From the NCBI GenBank assembly GCA_011526385.1, contig WTIW01000096.1, positions 1 through 34,284 of the forward strand: DNA of 34,284 nt, written 5' to 3'. The notes beneath the pieces were generated by a model. It saw nothing but the letters and a program-made list of their open reading frames with translations, had not been told where the DNA came from and did not search any database. Each line of letters opens with the position of its first letter. The stretch's first letter is position 1. Both the position numbers and the translations under genes were made by a program. The DNA comes from Pelagibacteraceae bacterium (GTDB taxonomy: Bacteria; Pseudomonadota; Alphaproteobacteria; Pelagibacterales; Pelagibacteraceae). Positions 1-10,457 of this stretch are shown here, piece after piece.

Positions 1-90
1 TGGCGGAGAGAGTGGGATTCGAACCCACGAAAGAGTTTCCCCTTAACACGCTTTCCAAGCGTGCGCCTTAAACCGCTCGGCCATCTCTCC
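1..90 (-). tRNA. tRNA-Ser (anticodon GGA)
   Basis: Reverse complement GGAGAGATGGCCGAGCGG...CTTGGAAAG...GTGGGTTCGAATCCCACTCTCTCCGCCA: acceptor stem, class II long variable arm, T-arm GGTTCGAATCC and encoded CCA are all visible. Confidence 0.96.
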
Positions 91-96
91 AAAAAA

Positions 97-1908
97 TTAA
101 TTTTCTTTAGAAATTTTTAATACCCCAATAAATGCTTCTTGTGGAATTTCAACTTTACCAAATTGTTTGGCTCTTGCTTTTCCTTTTTTCTGTTTTTCTA
201 AAAGTTTCCTTTTTCTATCTAGTGCTCCACCACCATGGATTTTAGTTAATACATCTTTTTTAAAACCTTTTATAGTTTCTCTTGCAATAATTTTTCCACC
301 TATCGCTGCTTGGATAGGAATCATAAAATTGTGTCTTGGTATTAAATCTTTTAATTTTTCACAAACTTCTCTTCCAGTTGACTGTGCAAAATCAGTATGT
401 ATCATCATAGCTAGAGCATCTACTGGTTCAGCATTAACTAAAATACTCATTTTTACTAAATCACCTTCTCGATGACCAATTATTTCATAATCAAAGCTTG
501 CGTATCCACTTGTCATTGATTTTAATCTATCATTAAAATCAAAAACTACTTCATTAAGTGGTAATTCATAATTTATAACAGCTCTATTTCCTGAATAACT
601 CAAATTTGTTTGTATACCTCTTTTATTTTGGCATATTTTTATGATCGATCCTAAATATTGATCCGGAGTAATTATTGTTGCTTTTATCCATGGCTCTTCA
701 ATAAATTTAATTAATGTTGGATCGGGTAGGCTTGAAGGATTCTGTAAATCTTTTACTTCTCCACTATTCATATGAATTTTATAAACAACACCTGGGGTAG
801 TTGTTAGTAGATTTATATCAAATTCTCTTTCTAATCTCTCTGTTACAATTTCTAAATGCAAAAGTCCTAAAAAACCACACCTGAAACCTAATCCTAATGC
901 CGAAGATGATTCAGGTTCGTAAGAAAAACTTGCATCATTTAATTGTAGTTTTGCTAATCCATCTTTTAATTTTTGGTATTCAGAACTATCAACTGGAAAC
1001 AACCCACAGAATACGACTGGCTTACTTGGTTTAAATCCTGGTAATGCTTCATTTAACGGATTTAAAGCATCACAAATAGTATCTCCCACTTTTGTATCAG
1101 ATAAAACTTTTATACCAGTTGTTATAAATCCAATCTCACCTGCATTTAGCTCACTAATATCTTTTGGCTTAGGTGTAAAAACACCAACTTTTTCAACAAA
1201 ATATTCTTGATTAGTAGACATCATTTTGATTTTCATATTTTTTGATATTTTGCCATCAATTACTCTGACTAAAATTACAACTCCTAGATAAGTGTCATAC
1301 CAACTATCTACTAATAAACATTTTAGTTTTTCTTTTTTTTCTCCTTTTGGACCTGGCAAAGTTTGAATGATTTGTTCTAAAATTTCATCAATTCCTTCGC
1401 CTGTTTTTCCTGAGCAAGGTACTGCACCAGATGTATCTATTCCTATAACATCTTCTATTTGCTTATTTGTTCTTTCGATGTCAGACGCAGGTAAATCAAT
1501 TTTATTTAGGACAGGAATTATCTCATGATTTATATCTAGAGCTTGATACACATTTGCAAGAGTTTGGGCTTCAACACCCTGGGTGCTATCTACAATTAAT
1601 ATAGATCCTTCGCATGCGTACAAAGATCTACTTACCTCATAACTAAAATCTACATGTCCTGGCGTATCAATTATATTCAGAACGTAATTTTTTCCATCTT
1701 TTGCTTTGTAGTTTAATTTTACTGTTTGAGCTTTAATTGTTATTCCTCTTTCTCTCTCTATATCCATAGAGTCTAAAACTTGTGCCTTCATTTCTCTGTC
1801 TGTTAAACCTCCACACTTGTGAATGATTCTATCTGCAATAGTAGATTTACCGTGATCAATGTGTGCTATTATTGAAAAGTTTCTTATATTATCGATTGTT
1901 GTAGTCAT
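97..1908 (-). CDS. lepA: Elongation factor 4 (LepA), translational GTPase
   Basis: 603 aa; [15 protein letters not shown]-loop, [14 protein letters not shown] motifs; LepA C-terminal [26 protein letters not shown]. Confidence 0.98.
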   Translation of the reverse strand: MTTTIDNIRNFSIIAHIDHGKSTIADRIIHKCGGLTDREMKAQVLDSMDIERERGITIKAQTVKLNYKAKDGKNYVLNIIDTPGHVDFSYEVSRSLYACEGSILIVDSTQGVEAQTLANVYQALDINHEIIPVLNKIDLPASDIERTNKQIEDVIGIDTSGAVPCSGKTGEGIDEILEQIIQTLPGPKGEKKEKLKCLLVDSWYDTYLGVVILVRVIDGKISKNMKIKMMSTNQEYFVEKVGVFTPKPKDISELNAGEIGFITTGIKVLSDTKVGDTICDALNPLNEALPGFKPSKPVVFCGLFPVDSSEYQKLKDGLAKLQLNDASFSYEPESSSALGLGFRCGFLGLLHLEIVTERLEREFDINLLTTTPGVVYKIHMNSGEVKDLQNPSSLPDPTLIKFIEEPWIKATIITPDQYLGSIIKICQNKRGIQTNLSYSGNRAVINYELPLNEVVFDFNDRLKSMTSGYASFDYEIIGHREGDLVKMSILVNAEPVDALAMMIHTDFAQSTGREVCEKLKDLIPRHNFMIPIQAAIGGKIIARETIKGFKKDVLTKIHGGGALDRKRKLLEKQKKGKARAKQFGKVEIPQEAFIGVLKISKEN

Positions 1909-1910
1909 TA

Positions 1911-4316
1911 TTAGGATCTTATTTTAGCACCAGATTTACTTTCAACCGTAGAAATAATTAGATTATTAATTTTTTCTAAGTCATTATCAGTCAAAGTTTT
2001 TTCTGATGATTGAATAGTAACGTTTAGAGCTACTGATTTTTTATCTTTTGGAATTTTTTCTCCCTCATAAACATCAAAGACTGAAACACTTTTGATTAAA
2101 TCTTTATCTACTGAGGTAATTATCTCAATTAAGTCTTGTGCCTTAACTTTTTTATCAATTACAAATGCAAAATCTCTCTCTGATTTTTGAAAATCGGAAT
2201 ATTCAAATTGAGATTTTTGATCTTTTAATTTTTTCTTTGTCTCTTTAAAATAGTCTAAGAAAATTTCAAATCCGATAAGAGCATCTGTTTTAATATCTAT
2301 TTTTTTAATTATATTTGGATGAAACTCTCCAAAAAAAGCTATGGGTTTATTATCATCTCTATTCAAATAGACAGACCCTGATTTACCAGGGTGATAGTAG
2401 GACGGACTATTATCACTGATGAACAACTTATCTTTATTAAATCCAGCTTCAATAATACTCTGGATTACATCTCTTTTTGCATCAAATACATCAACAGCCC
2501 TATCTTTTTCTAACCAATTCAATCTAGATTTTTTACCAGCTTGTAAAGCTCCCACTACTGTCAATTGATCGCCAGGTTGATTTCCAATAAAAACCGGTCC
2601 TATTTCAAAAAAAGAAATATCCTTAAATCCTCTGTCCAAATTCTTTTGTAAGTAATAGATAAGATTAGAAAATATTGAATTTCTTAAAACATTAAGTTCT
2701 GAGCTAATTGGATTTACAATTTTAATTTCATCATTTTTTTCTCTAAATAAATTATTTATTTTTGAGTCTGCAAAAGACCACGTTATAGCCTCGAAATAAC
2801 CTTTTGATGCAACTGACCTCTGAAGAAAATGAAATAATTTTTGTTTTTTGTTTAAGGTTGATTTTAACCTATTTTTTTCAGGCTCTATAGTTTTGATATG
2901 CTGATAGCCTTTAATTCTAACTATTTCTTCAACAATATCTATTGGCTGGAGAATGTCTGGTCTCCAAGAAGGAACCTCTAAATTTAAATTTTCACTATTT
3001 TCACTTATCTTAAAACCAAGATTATTTATAATTTCAATTATTTCTTTTTTATCAATATTAAATCCAGTTGTTTTTTCAAATAAAGAAAAATCAAATTTTA
3101 CATTATCCAATTTTTTTTCTTCTATTTTTTGAATATCAAATTTACTTATTTCTCCTCCGCAAATTTCCTGGATTAATTCTGCGGCTTTTTTTAATCCGGC
3201 TTCAATTGAATAAGGATCTATACCTCTTTCAAATCTAAATTTAGCATCAGTGTCTATATTTAATAGCTTTGAAGTTTTTCTAATTGATCTTGGTGAAAAA
3301 TAAGCAGATTCTAATAATATATTTTTTGTTTCTAATTCTGTTCCAGAACGTGTACCACCTATTATTCCTCCAAGACCCAAAACTCCAGATTGATCTGAAA
3401 TCACACACATTCCATCATCTAAAGTATATTTTTTATTATCTAGTGCCTCAAAATTTTCTCCTTTTTTTGAATTTCTAACTATTATTTCTTTATCTACTTT
3501 ATCTGCATCATATGCATGGAGAGGTCTATTTAAATCAAACATAACATAGTTAGTAATATCGACTATAGCTGATATAGGTTTTTGACCTAGAGATAGAATT
3601 TTATCTTTTAGCCATTGTGGGCTTTCCTTGTTAGTAACGCCTTTAACCAAACAGCTACCAAAAATTGTGCAACCTTGCTCTTTCTCTTTTTTTATTGTTA
3701 CTTTAGTACTCTGTTCGCCTATTAATTTTATTTTTGTTTCCTTAAGGTTTTTTAATTTACCTGTTCCAGCTGCAGCTAGATCTCTTGCAACGCCCCTTAC
3801 TCCAAGACAATCAGGTCTATTGGGTGTAATTGATAAATCAATAACTTTTGGTGTTTTAGATTCAAAATATTTTTGTCCAACTTTTTCATTATATTTTTCT
3901 GCAAGCTCAGTTATGCCATCACTCTCGTTAGATAATTTAAGTTCAGACTCTGAGCACAACATCCCATATGATGTTACACCACGAATTTTACTTACAGTTA
4001 ATTTCATCTGATTTTTAGGTATAATTGCTCCTGGTCCCGCATAAACAGTTAGCAAACCTTTTTTTGCATTAGGAGCGCCACACACAACTTTAATTGTCTC
4101 ACCTTTTCCTATATCGACATCGCATACTCTTAATCTATCTGCATTAGGATGTTGTTCTGCATTTACAATTTTTGCTACCAGGAAATCATCTAGGTCTGAA
4201 GATGCATTTTCATAGCTCTCAACTTCTAAACCAACATTAGTTAGACTTTCTATTATTTGTTGATCATTTAAATTTGTATCTAAATGTTCTTTGAGCCAAT
4301 CTATTGTGAACTTCAT
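1911..4316 (-). CDS. pheT: Phenylalanine-tRNA ligase beta subunit
   Basis: 801 aa; N-terminal tRNA-binding (EMAP-like) domain, B3/B4 and B5 regions, C-terminal anticodon-binding (FDX-ACB) domain; overlaps pheS by ATGA. Confidence 0.98.
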   Translation of the reverse strand: MKFTIDWLKEHLDTNLNDQQIIESLTNVGLEVESYENASSDLDDFLVAKIVNAEQHPNADRLRVCDVDIGKGETIKVVCGAPNAKKGLLTVYAGPGAIIPKNQMKLTVSKIRGVTSYGMLCSESELKLSNESDGITELAEKYNEKVGQKYFESKTPKVIDLSITPNRPDCLGVRGVARDLAAAGTGKLKNLKETKIKLIGEQSTKVTIKKEKEQGCTIFGSCLVKGVTNKESPQWLKDKILSLGQKPISAIVDITNYVMFDLNRPLHAYDADKVDKEIIVRNSKKGENFEALDNKKYTLDDGMCVISDQSGVLGLGGIIGGTRSGTELETKNILLESAYFSPRSIRKTSKLLNIDTDAKFRFERGIDPYSIEAGLKKAAELIQEICGGEISKFDIQKIEEKKLDNVKFDFSLFEKTTGFNIDKKEIIEIINNLGFKISENSENLNLEVPSWRPDILQPIDIVEEIVRIKGYQHIKTIEPEKNRLKSTLNKKQKLFHFLQRSVASKGYFEAITWSFADSKINNLFREKNDEIKIVNPISSELNVLRNSIFSNLIYYLQKNLDRGFKDISFFEIGPVFIGNQPGDQLTVVGALQAGKKSRLNWLEKDRAVDVFDAKRDVIQSIIEAGFNKDKLFISDNSPSYYHPGKSGSVYLNRDDNKPIAFFGEFHPNIIKKIDIKTDALIGFEIFLDYFKETKKKLKDQKSQFEYSDFQKSERDFAFVIDKKVKAQDLIEIITSVDKDLIKSVSVFDVYEGEKIPKDKKSVALNVTIQSSEKTLTDNDLEKINNLIISTVESKSGAKIRS

Positions 4317-5380
4317 CTGCTAAGGCCCCTATAACTTGAGGGTACGTCTAGTGGATCAAAACCAAAATGACTTAACCATCTATAATCTGTCTCAAAAAAA
4401 GCTCTAAGATCATTAATTCCATATTTTAACATTCCCAATCTGTCTATTCCTATTCCAAATGCATAGCCTTGATATTTTGAAGGATCTACATTTACATTTT
4501 TTAGAACATTCGGGTGAACCATTCCGCATCCTAAAATTTCTAACCATTTATCACCCTCACCAATTATAATTTTACCATCTTTAATCTCATACCCTATATC
4601 GACTTCCGCTGATGGTTCAGTAAATGGAAAGTGACTTGGTCTGAATCTCATTTTTAATTTATCAACTTCAAAGAACTCCTTTATAAAATAATTTAAACAT
4701 CCTTTAAGGTGTCCCATATTTATATCTTTATCTATATGTAGTCCTTCAACTTGGTGGAACATCGGTGCATGAGTTTGATCGCTATCAGATCTATAGGTTC
4801 TTCCTGGTGCTATAATTTTAAAAGGAGGCTTTCCTTTCAACATTGTTCTTACTTGTACTGGAGACGTGTGTGTTCTTAAAAGTAATTCTTTTTTATGATC
4901 CAGATAAAAGGTATCATGCATATCTCTAGCAGGATGATTATCAGGTGTATTAAGTGCAGTAAAATTGTTGTATTCATTTTCAACATCAGGCCCTTCCTCA
5001 ACACTGAAACCTATTTCTGAAAATATTGATGAAATTTCATCTATAACTTGAGAGACAGGATGTATTTTCCCTAATTTAAAGTTTCTTTCTGGGAGAGTAA
5101 CATCAACTTTTTCATTTTCTAATTTTAAATTGATTTCTTTTGTTTCAATTTCTTGAGCTTTTTCTGAAATTTTATTCTGTAATTCTTCTTTTATAAAATT
5201 TAGATCTGAGGCAAACTTTTTTCTTTCCTCTTGCGGAACAGATCCCATTTTTTTAAATTCATTAGAAACTATTCCATTTTTTCCGAATAATTCTGTTTTA
5301 ATTTGATTGATGCTCTCAAGATTTTGATCTTTATTTAGCTTTGCTAAATACTCGTCTTTTATTTTTTTAATATCAGACAT
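4313..5380 (-). CDS. pheS: Phenylalanine-tRNA ligase alpha subunit
   Basis: 355 aa; class II aaRS motifs ([43 protein letters not shown]). Confidence 0.98.
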   Translation of the reverse strand: MSDIKKIKDEYLAKLNKDQNLESINQIKTELFGKNGIVSNEFKKMGSVPQEERKKFASDLNFIKEELQNKISEKAQEIETKEINLKLENEKVDVTLPERNFKLGKIHPVSQVIDEISSIFSEIGFSVEEGPDVENEYNNFTALNTPDNHPARDMHDTFYLDHKKELLLRTHTSPVQVRTMLKGKPPFKIIAPGRTYRSDSDQTHAPMFHQVEGLHIDKDINMGHLKGCLNYFIKEFFEVDKLKMRFRPSHFPFTEPSAEVDIGYEIKDGKIIIGEGDKWLEILGCGMVHPNVLKNVNVDPSKYQGYAFGIGIDRLGMLKYGINDLRAFFETDYRWLSHFGFDPLDVPSSYRGLSR

Positions 5381-5423
5381 ACTGCTAGAATATTTGTTAA
5401 CTTCAGAAAAACAATAGTGAAGA

Positions 5424-5780
5424 TTAGTTTAAAGCAGCTTGGGCTTTTTTAACAATTGTTTTAAAAGCTTCTGGGTTATCGTATGCGATCTCTGCTAGAA
5501 TTTTTCTATCTAGTTTAATTCCTGATTTGCTTAAACCATTTATAAATTTTGAATAAGTTAATCCCTCTGCTCTAACACCTGCATTTATTCTTTGGATCCA
5601 AAGTGATTTAAATTCTCTTTTTTTATTTCTTCTATCTCTATAAGCATATTGCATAGCTTTTTCCATTGCTTGTCTTGCAACTCTTATAGTGTTTTTTCTT
5701 CTTCCCCACTGACCTTTAACAGCTTTTAAAACTTTTTTATGTTTAGCTCTACTTGTTACACCTCTTTTTACTCTAGCCAT
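5424..5780 (-). CDS. rplT: 50S ribosomal protein L20
   Basis: 118 aa; [23 protein letters not shown]...[11 protein letters not shown] signature; RBS-like AAGAGGATAAA upstream. Confidence 0.98.
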   Translation of the reverse strand: MARVKRGVTSRAKHKKVLKAVKGQWGRRKNTIRVARQAMEKAMQYAYRDRRNKKREFKSLWIQRINAGVRAEGLTYSKFINGLSKSGIKLDRKILAEIAYDNPEAFKTIVKKAQAALN

Positions 5781-5781
5781 T

Positions 5782-5988
5782 TTATCCTCTTAAGCTGTAA
5801 GGCATATACGATTTTACAATTTTGCCGTCTTGTTTTGACAATACTGTTGTGCCTCTTTGTTTTCTAATTTGAGAGTTGGTTCTTTTAATCATGCCATGTC
5901 TTTTTCCAGCTTGAGCAGTTATTACTTTGCCTTTTGCTGATATCTTAAATCTTTTTTTTGCTGAGCTTTTTGTTTTTAATTTAGGCAT
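5782..5988 (-). CDS. rpmI: 50S ribosomal protein L35
   Basis: 68 aa; [15 protein letters not shown]...; directly upstream of rplT. Confidence 0.97.
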   Translation of the reverse strand: MPKLKTKSSAKKRFKISAKGKVITAQAGKRHGMIKRTNSQIRKQRGTTVLSKQDGKIVKSYMPYSLRG

Positions 5989-5996
5989 AATTTTCG

Positions 5997-6052
5997 AGCC
6001 TTATACAAACATTAATATTATTTTACAACTAGAAATATGGCTTATAAAGGCT
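5997..6052 (-). promoter_or_regulatory. Candidate cis-regulatory hairpin at the infC 3' end / rpmI translation initiation region
   Basis: RNA sense: AGCCUUUAUA (last infC codons) can pair with UAUAAGGCU (contains AAGG, the likely rpmI SD, 10 nt before AUG): 9 bp with one bulge. Confidence 0.4.
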
Positions 6053-6587
6053 GAATAACCATGATCATTTGCTTCCCATCAAACTTAGGTTGCAACTCTA
6101 CACGTCCTATATCTTGCATATCTAGCTTTATTTTATCCATCAATTGATTTCCTAAGCTAGAATGTTGCAGCTCTCTACCCTTGAAACGTATAGTAAATTT
6201 TACTTTGTCACCTTTTGCTAAAAATTTCTGAGCATTCTTAATTTTAAATGTATAATCGTGAACTTCAGTTACAGGTCTTAATTTAATTTCTTTTAATTCA
6301 ACCTTTTTTTGTTTTTTTTTTGCTTTGTTAGCTTTTTTTTGGGCATCGTACTTATATTTACCCATATCCATAATTTTACAAACAGGTGGTTTTGCATTTG
6401 GTGCTATTTCTATTAAATCAAGTCCCTCATCTTTTGCGCGATTAATTGCATCATTTAAATTTAAAATTCCTAGGTTTCCTCCATCACTGCCTATTACTTG
6501 TACTTCAGGCGAAGTAATTCTATTATTTGATCTTGGTCCTTTAGGTTTTGTTCTTTTTTGAAAATAGTTTTGTTTGAAATCTGGCAC
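6042..6587 (-). CDS. infC: Translation initiation factor IF-3 (GTG start)
   Basis: 181 aa; KPKGPRSNNRITSPEVQVIGSDGGNLGIL..., C-terminal KVKFTIRFKGRELQH; start codon reads GTG on the minus strand. Confidence 0.96.
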   Translation of the reverse strand: MPDFKQNYFQKRTKPKGPRSNNRITSPEVQVIGSDGGNLGILNLNDAINRAKDEGLDLIEIAPNAKPPVCKIMDMGKYKYDAQKKANKAKKKQKKVELKEIKLRPVTEVHDYTFKIKNAQKFLAKGDKVKFTIRFKGRELQHSSLGNQLMDKIKLDMQDIGRVELQPKFDGKQMIMVIQPL

Positions 6588-8504
6588 TTAGATAGAAGGA
6601 GCTTTATTTAAAGCAGAATGTTTTTCGAGAAACTCGTTTAAATCCATATTTTGTTGTTTGTTAGAATCCAACTTTCTAATAGTTACTGTATTAGAGTCAA
6701 CTTCTTTTTTTCCACAAATAAGAAGTAAAGGAACTTTTGATAAGGAATGCTCTCTAATTTTGTAATTTAAATTATGATTTTTAAGATCAACTTCACTTGT
6801 AATGCCAATATTTTTTAATTCCTGATTAACTTTTTTTGCATAATCATCAAAGTCACTTGAAATTGGTATTACAACAGTCTGTAATGGCGTTAACCAGAAT
6901 GGTAATTTGCCAGCATAGTTTTCAATTAATATTCCAATAAATCTTTCCAATGAACCAAATAAAGCTCTATGTAACATTACAGGTATTTTTTTTGATCCAT
7001 CTTTTTCAACGTAAGTTGCTCCTAATCTTCCAGGTAAATTCAAATCTACTTGTAAAGTTCCGCACTGCCAATCTCTACCTATTGCATCTCTTAAAACAAA
7101 TTCGATTTTTGGACCATAAAAAGCTCCTTCACCTTTATTAATTGTATATTCTAGTTTTGTTGCTTTTATTGCCTCTAACAAAGCTGCTTCGGCTTTATCC
7201 CAAACACTATCATCACCAACTCTTAAATCAGGTCTATCTGAATATTTTAAAATTACGTTCTCAAATCCTAAATCTTTATAAATTTCCAATATTAGATTAG
7301 TTACTGATAGGCATTCTGCAGTTATTTGTTCTTCAGTACAAAATATATGTGCATCATCTTGGGTAAAGGCTCTAACTCTAAGCAATCCATGTAAAGCACC
7401 TGATGGCTCGTACCTATGAACTTTTCCAAATTCAGACATTTTAAGAGGTAAATCTCTATAGCTTTTCAATCCTTGATTAAATACTTGAACACATCCAGGA
7501 CAATTCATAGGTTTAATTGCAAAAACCTTTTCATCTGGAGTAGTAGAAGTAAACATATTTGCTCCAAATTTTTCCCAATGACCTGATTTTTCCCATAAAG
7601 TTCTGTCTAAAATTTCAGGTGTGTTTATTTCTTTATATCCTGCATGATCTTGTTTCATTCGCATATACGAAACTAGTTTTTGAAATAAATTCCATCCCTT
7701 TTCGTGCCAAAATACTGATCCCGGGCTCTCTTCTCTAAAATGAAATAAATCCATTTCTTTACCCAATTTCCTATGATCTCTCTTTTCAGCTTCTTCTATT
7801 TGATTTAAATAATTATCAAGATCTTTCTGTGTAGACCAGCTAGTACCATAAATCCTTTGAAGCATTTCGTTATTCGAGTCGCCTCTCCAATAAGCACCTG
7901 AGACCTTTGTTAATTTAAAATATTTACCTATTTTTCCTGTTGAGCTTAAATGGGGGCCCCTACATAAATCATGCCATTTCCCATGGAAATAAATTGATAC
8001 CTCTTCACCCTCTGGAATTGAATTTATTATTTCTGCTTTATAATGTTCTCCATTTTGTTTGAAGTGTTCAATGGCATCATTTCTCTTCCAAACTTCTCTG
8101 TAAGTTTTTTCATTTCTATCAACAATTTCTTTCATCTTTATTTCGATTTTTTCTAAATCCTCTTGGGTAAATGGTTCTTTTCTAGAGAAATCATAATAAA
8201 AACCATTTTCAATTACAGGACCAATTGTAACTTGTGTTCCTGGGAAAAGTTCTTGTACTGCCATAGCTAAGATATGTGCCGTATCATGTCTAATAGTTTC
8301 AAGGCCTTCTTTATCTTTAGATGTAAAAATTTTTACCTCAGAATCATTTTCAATTTTAAAATCTAAATCCTTTAATTTTCCATCAACACTAATAATTAAT
8401 GCCTCTTTTGATAATGATTTACTTATTTTTTCGGCAAGTTGAAAACCTGTAATACTCTCACTAAAATTTATTTTTTTTCCGTCAGGTAATGTAATATTAG
8501 GCAT
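6588..8504 (-). CDS. thrS: Threonine-tRNA ligase
   Basis: 638 aa; TGS domain, HxxxH editing region (RHDTAHILAMAVQ), catalytic core KPMNCPGCVQVF, YGPKIEFVLRDAIGRDWQCGT. Confidence 0.98.
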   Translation of the reverse strand: MPNITLPDGKKINFSESITGFQLAEKISKSLSKEALIISVDGKLKDLDFKIENDSEVKIFTSKDKEGLETIRHDTAHILAMAVQELFPGTQVTIGPVIENGFYYDFSRKEPFTQEDLEKIEIKMKEIVDRNEKTYREVWKRNDAIEHFKQNGEHYKAEIINSIPEGEEVSIYFHGKWHDLCRGPHLSSTGKIGKYFKLTKVSGAYWRGDSNNEMLQRIYGTSWSTQKDLDNYLNQIEEAEKRDHRKLGKEMDLFHFREESPGSVFWHEKGWNLFQKLVSYMRMKQDHAGYKEINTPEILDRTLWEKSGHWEKFGANMFTSTTPDEKVFAIKPMNCPGCVQVFNQGLKSYRDLPLKMSEFGKVHRYEPSGALHGLLRVRAFTQDDAHIFCTEEQITAECLSVTNLILEIYKDLGFENVILKYSDRPDLRVGDDSVWDKAEAALLEAIKATKLEYTINKGEGAFYGPKIEFVLRDAIGRDWQCGTLQVDLNLPGRLGATYVEKDGSKKIPVMLHRALFGSLERFIGILIENYAGKLPFWLTPLQTVVIPISSDFDDYAKKVNQELKNIGITSEVDLKNHNLNYKIREHSLSKVPLLLICGKKEVDSNTVTIRKLDSNKQQNMDLNEFLEKHSALNKAPSI

Positions 8505-9659
8505 TTAATTAATTATTTTTTTGTACTCTGAATAAGTAGAAAAACACATTTTTTCAACATTAAATTTTTGAATTATATTTTTTCTCCCTTCTATTCCCAT
8601 ATATTTAATTGTGTCATCACTTAAATCAAAAATAGATGCTAATTTTTGATAAAGAGAATTTGGATCACCTGCTTTAAATAGAAAACCAGTTTTATCATTA
8701 ATTATTGTTTCATTTGATCCACCAATATCGCTTGCAACAATTAATTTTTGCATTGATTGCGCTTCTACAGAAACTCTTCCGAAAGCCTCTGGTTCAATTG
8801 AGCTTGATACAACAATATCCGAAATTTTATAAGCAAGAGGCATTTCATGAAGGTTATCAATAAAAATCACATCAGAATTGAGTCTATATTTTTCAACTAA
8901 CGCTACTAATTTTTTTTTGAACAAAGATCTTCCTTGATCACTACCTAATATAATACCAATAAATTTTTTGTTAGGTTCTTTTGTTTTAAGAAGGTTTAAT
9001 GACTCTATAAACATCTCTTGCCCTTTCCAATTAGTTAACCTGCCTGGCAATAATATAATTTTTTTACTTTTGTCTAATTTAAATTTTTCAAGAAATTTTG
9101 TTTCTTTCTCAGTGTTTATAGTCTCAGGCTTAAAATAATCTACATTGATTCCTCTAAAAATAACCAATAATTTTTTTTTTTCTGTTAATAAATTAGAATA
9201 ATTTTTTTTTATATGAGAAAAAATAAAGTTAGATCCTGCAATTATAACATCTGATCTGACCATTACAGAATTATAAAATTTTTTTAAATTATTTCTAAAG
9301 TTGTATGTCCCATGAAATGTTGTAAAAAATTTAGCTTTAGTAACTTTAGTTGCAAGATAGCATGACCATGCTGGAGCTCTACTTCTGGCATGAACTATAT
9401 TGATTTTGTAAAATAAAATTATGAAACTAATAATAAAAAAATTAATTAATATTAAAATAGGATTTTTAGAGTGAACCGGAAGTCTAATTAAATTTACTTT
9501 TTTTTTATTAACATACTTTAATAATTCTCCACCACTAGTAATTAAAAATGAATCACAATTATTTTCATATAAATAGTGTGCTAAATCATAACAGCCTGTT
9601 TCGGCTCCACCGTAGCCTAACTTTGGAATAACTTGTAAAACTTTTAATTTTGATGGCAT
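8505..9659 (-). CDS. Glycosyltransferase, GT4-like
   Basis: 384 aa; N-term GGAETGCYDLAHYL, C-term SSIEPEAFGRVSVEAQSMQKLIVASDIGGSNETI (E-x7-E type retaining GT motif). Confidence 0.88.
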   Translation of the reverse strand: MPSKLKVLQVIPKLGYGGAETGCYDLAHYLYENNCDSFLITSGGELLKYVNKKKVNLIRLPVHSKNPILILINFFIISFIILFYKINIVHARSRAPAWSCYLATKVTKAKFFTTFHGTYNFRNNLKKFYNSVMVRSDVIIAGSNFIFSHIKKNYSNLLTEKKKLLVIFRGINVDYFKPETINTEKETKFLEKFKLDKSKKIILLPGRLTNWKGQEMFIESLNLLKTKEPNKKFIGIILGSDQGRSLFKKKLVALVEKYRLNSDVIFIDNLHEMPLAYKISDIVVSSSIEPEAFGRVSVEAQSMQKLIVASDIGGSNETIINDKTGFLFKAGDPNSLYQKLASIFDLSDDTIKYMGIEGRKNIIQKFNVEKMCFSTYSEYKKIIN

Positions 9660-9698
9660 TTAATAGAAATGTATATTATCACATAAATGTTTTAAATT

Positions 9699-10457
9699 AT
9701 GGCTAATTTTAAATATTTAAAATTTTCAAAGTTAAAAAAGCTCAGATATATAAATTACAATAAGAATTCTAAAATCTATCTGGTGTTTCTTCATGGATTT
9801 ATGTCAGATCTCGAAGGTGAAAAACCAAAAAATTTCATCAAATATTGTAAAAAAAGAAACTTAGGATTTTTAGGATTAGAATATTCAGGTCATGGAAAAT
9901 CTTCCGGTGATTTCACTAAGGGTAATATTTCAAAGTGGAGCCATGAAGTAAAATATTCAATAAAAAAAATTATTAGAAAAAAAAACTTTATTTTAGTTGG
10001 ATCAAGTATGGGTTCATGGTTATCATTAAATCAATTCAAATATTTTCATAAACAAATTTTAGGTTTTCTTGGTATCGGCTCTGCACCTGAATTTTTAGAG
10101 CTTTTGATGTGGAAAAAATTTTCAAAGAAAATCAAATCAGAGATCCAAAAAAAAGGCATTTATCAGCTAAAACATGGAAATTATGAATATCCTATTACCT
10201 ATCAATTAATTAAAGATGGCAGAAAAAACAAAGTATTAAATAAAAAAATAAACTTAAATATCCCTGTTACAATGGTTCATGGAACAAAAGATGAGGTGGT
10301 CCCGGTAAATTTTTCGAGAAAAGTGCTAAGGCTTTTCGAAAGTAAAAAAAAAAGGATGATCACAATCAAAAATGGAGACCACAGTTTATCAAGCAAAAAA
10401 AATTTAAAAAAAATTAACTCTGAATTAGATAAAATTCGAAAAAATTTAAATAATTAG
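9699..10457 (+). CDS. Alpha/beta hydrolase
   Basis: 252 aa; FLHGFMSD oxyanion region, nucleophile elbow GSSMGSW, VHGTKDEVVP and GDHSL for catalytic Asp/His. Confidence 0.85.
   Translation: MANFKYLKFSKLKKLRYINYNKNSKIYLVFLHGFMSDLEGEKPKNFIKYCKKRNLGFLGLEYSGHGKSSGDFTKGNISKWSHEVKYSIKKIIRKKNFILVGSSMGSWLSLNQFKYFHKQILGFLGIGSAPEFLELLMWKKFSKKIKSEIQKKGIYQLKHGNYEYPITYQLIKDGRKNKVLNKKINLNIPVTMVHGTKDEVVPVNFSRKVLRLFESKKKRMITIKNGDHSLSSKKNLKKINSELDKIRKNLNN

Noticed and set aside
9660-9698. 39-nt divergent intergenic between glycosyltransferase and alpha/beta hydrolase as a shared regulatory switch
   Set aside because: Short and AT-rich, no palindrome or clear promoter boxes could be supported.
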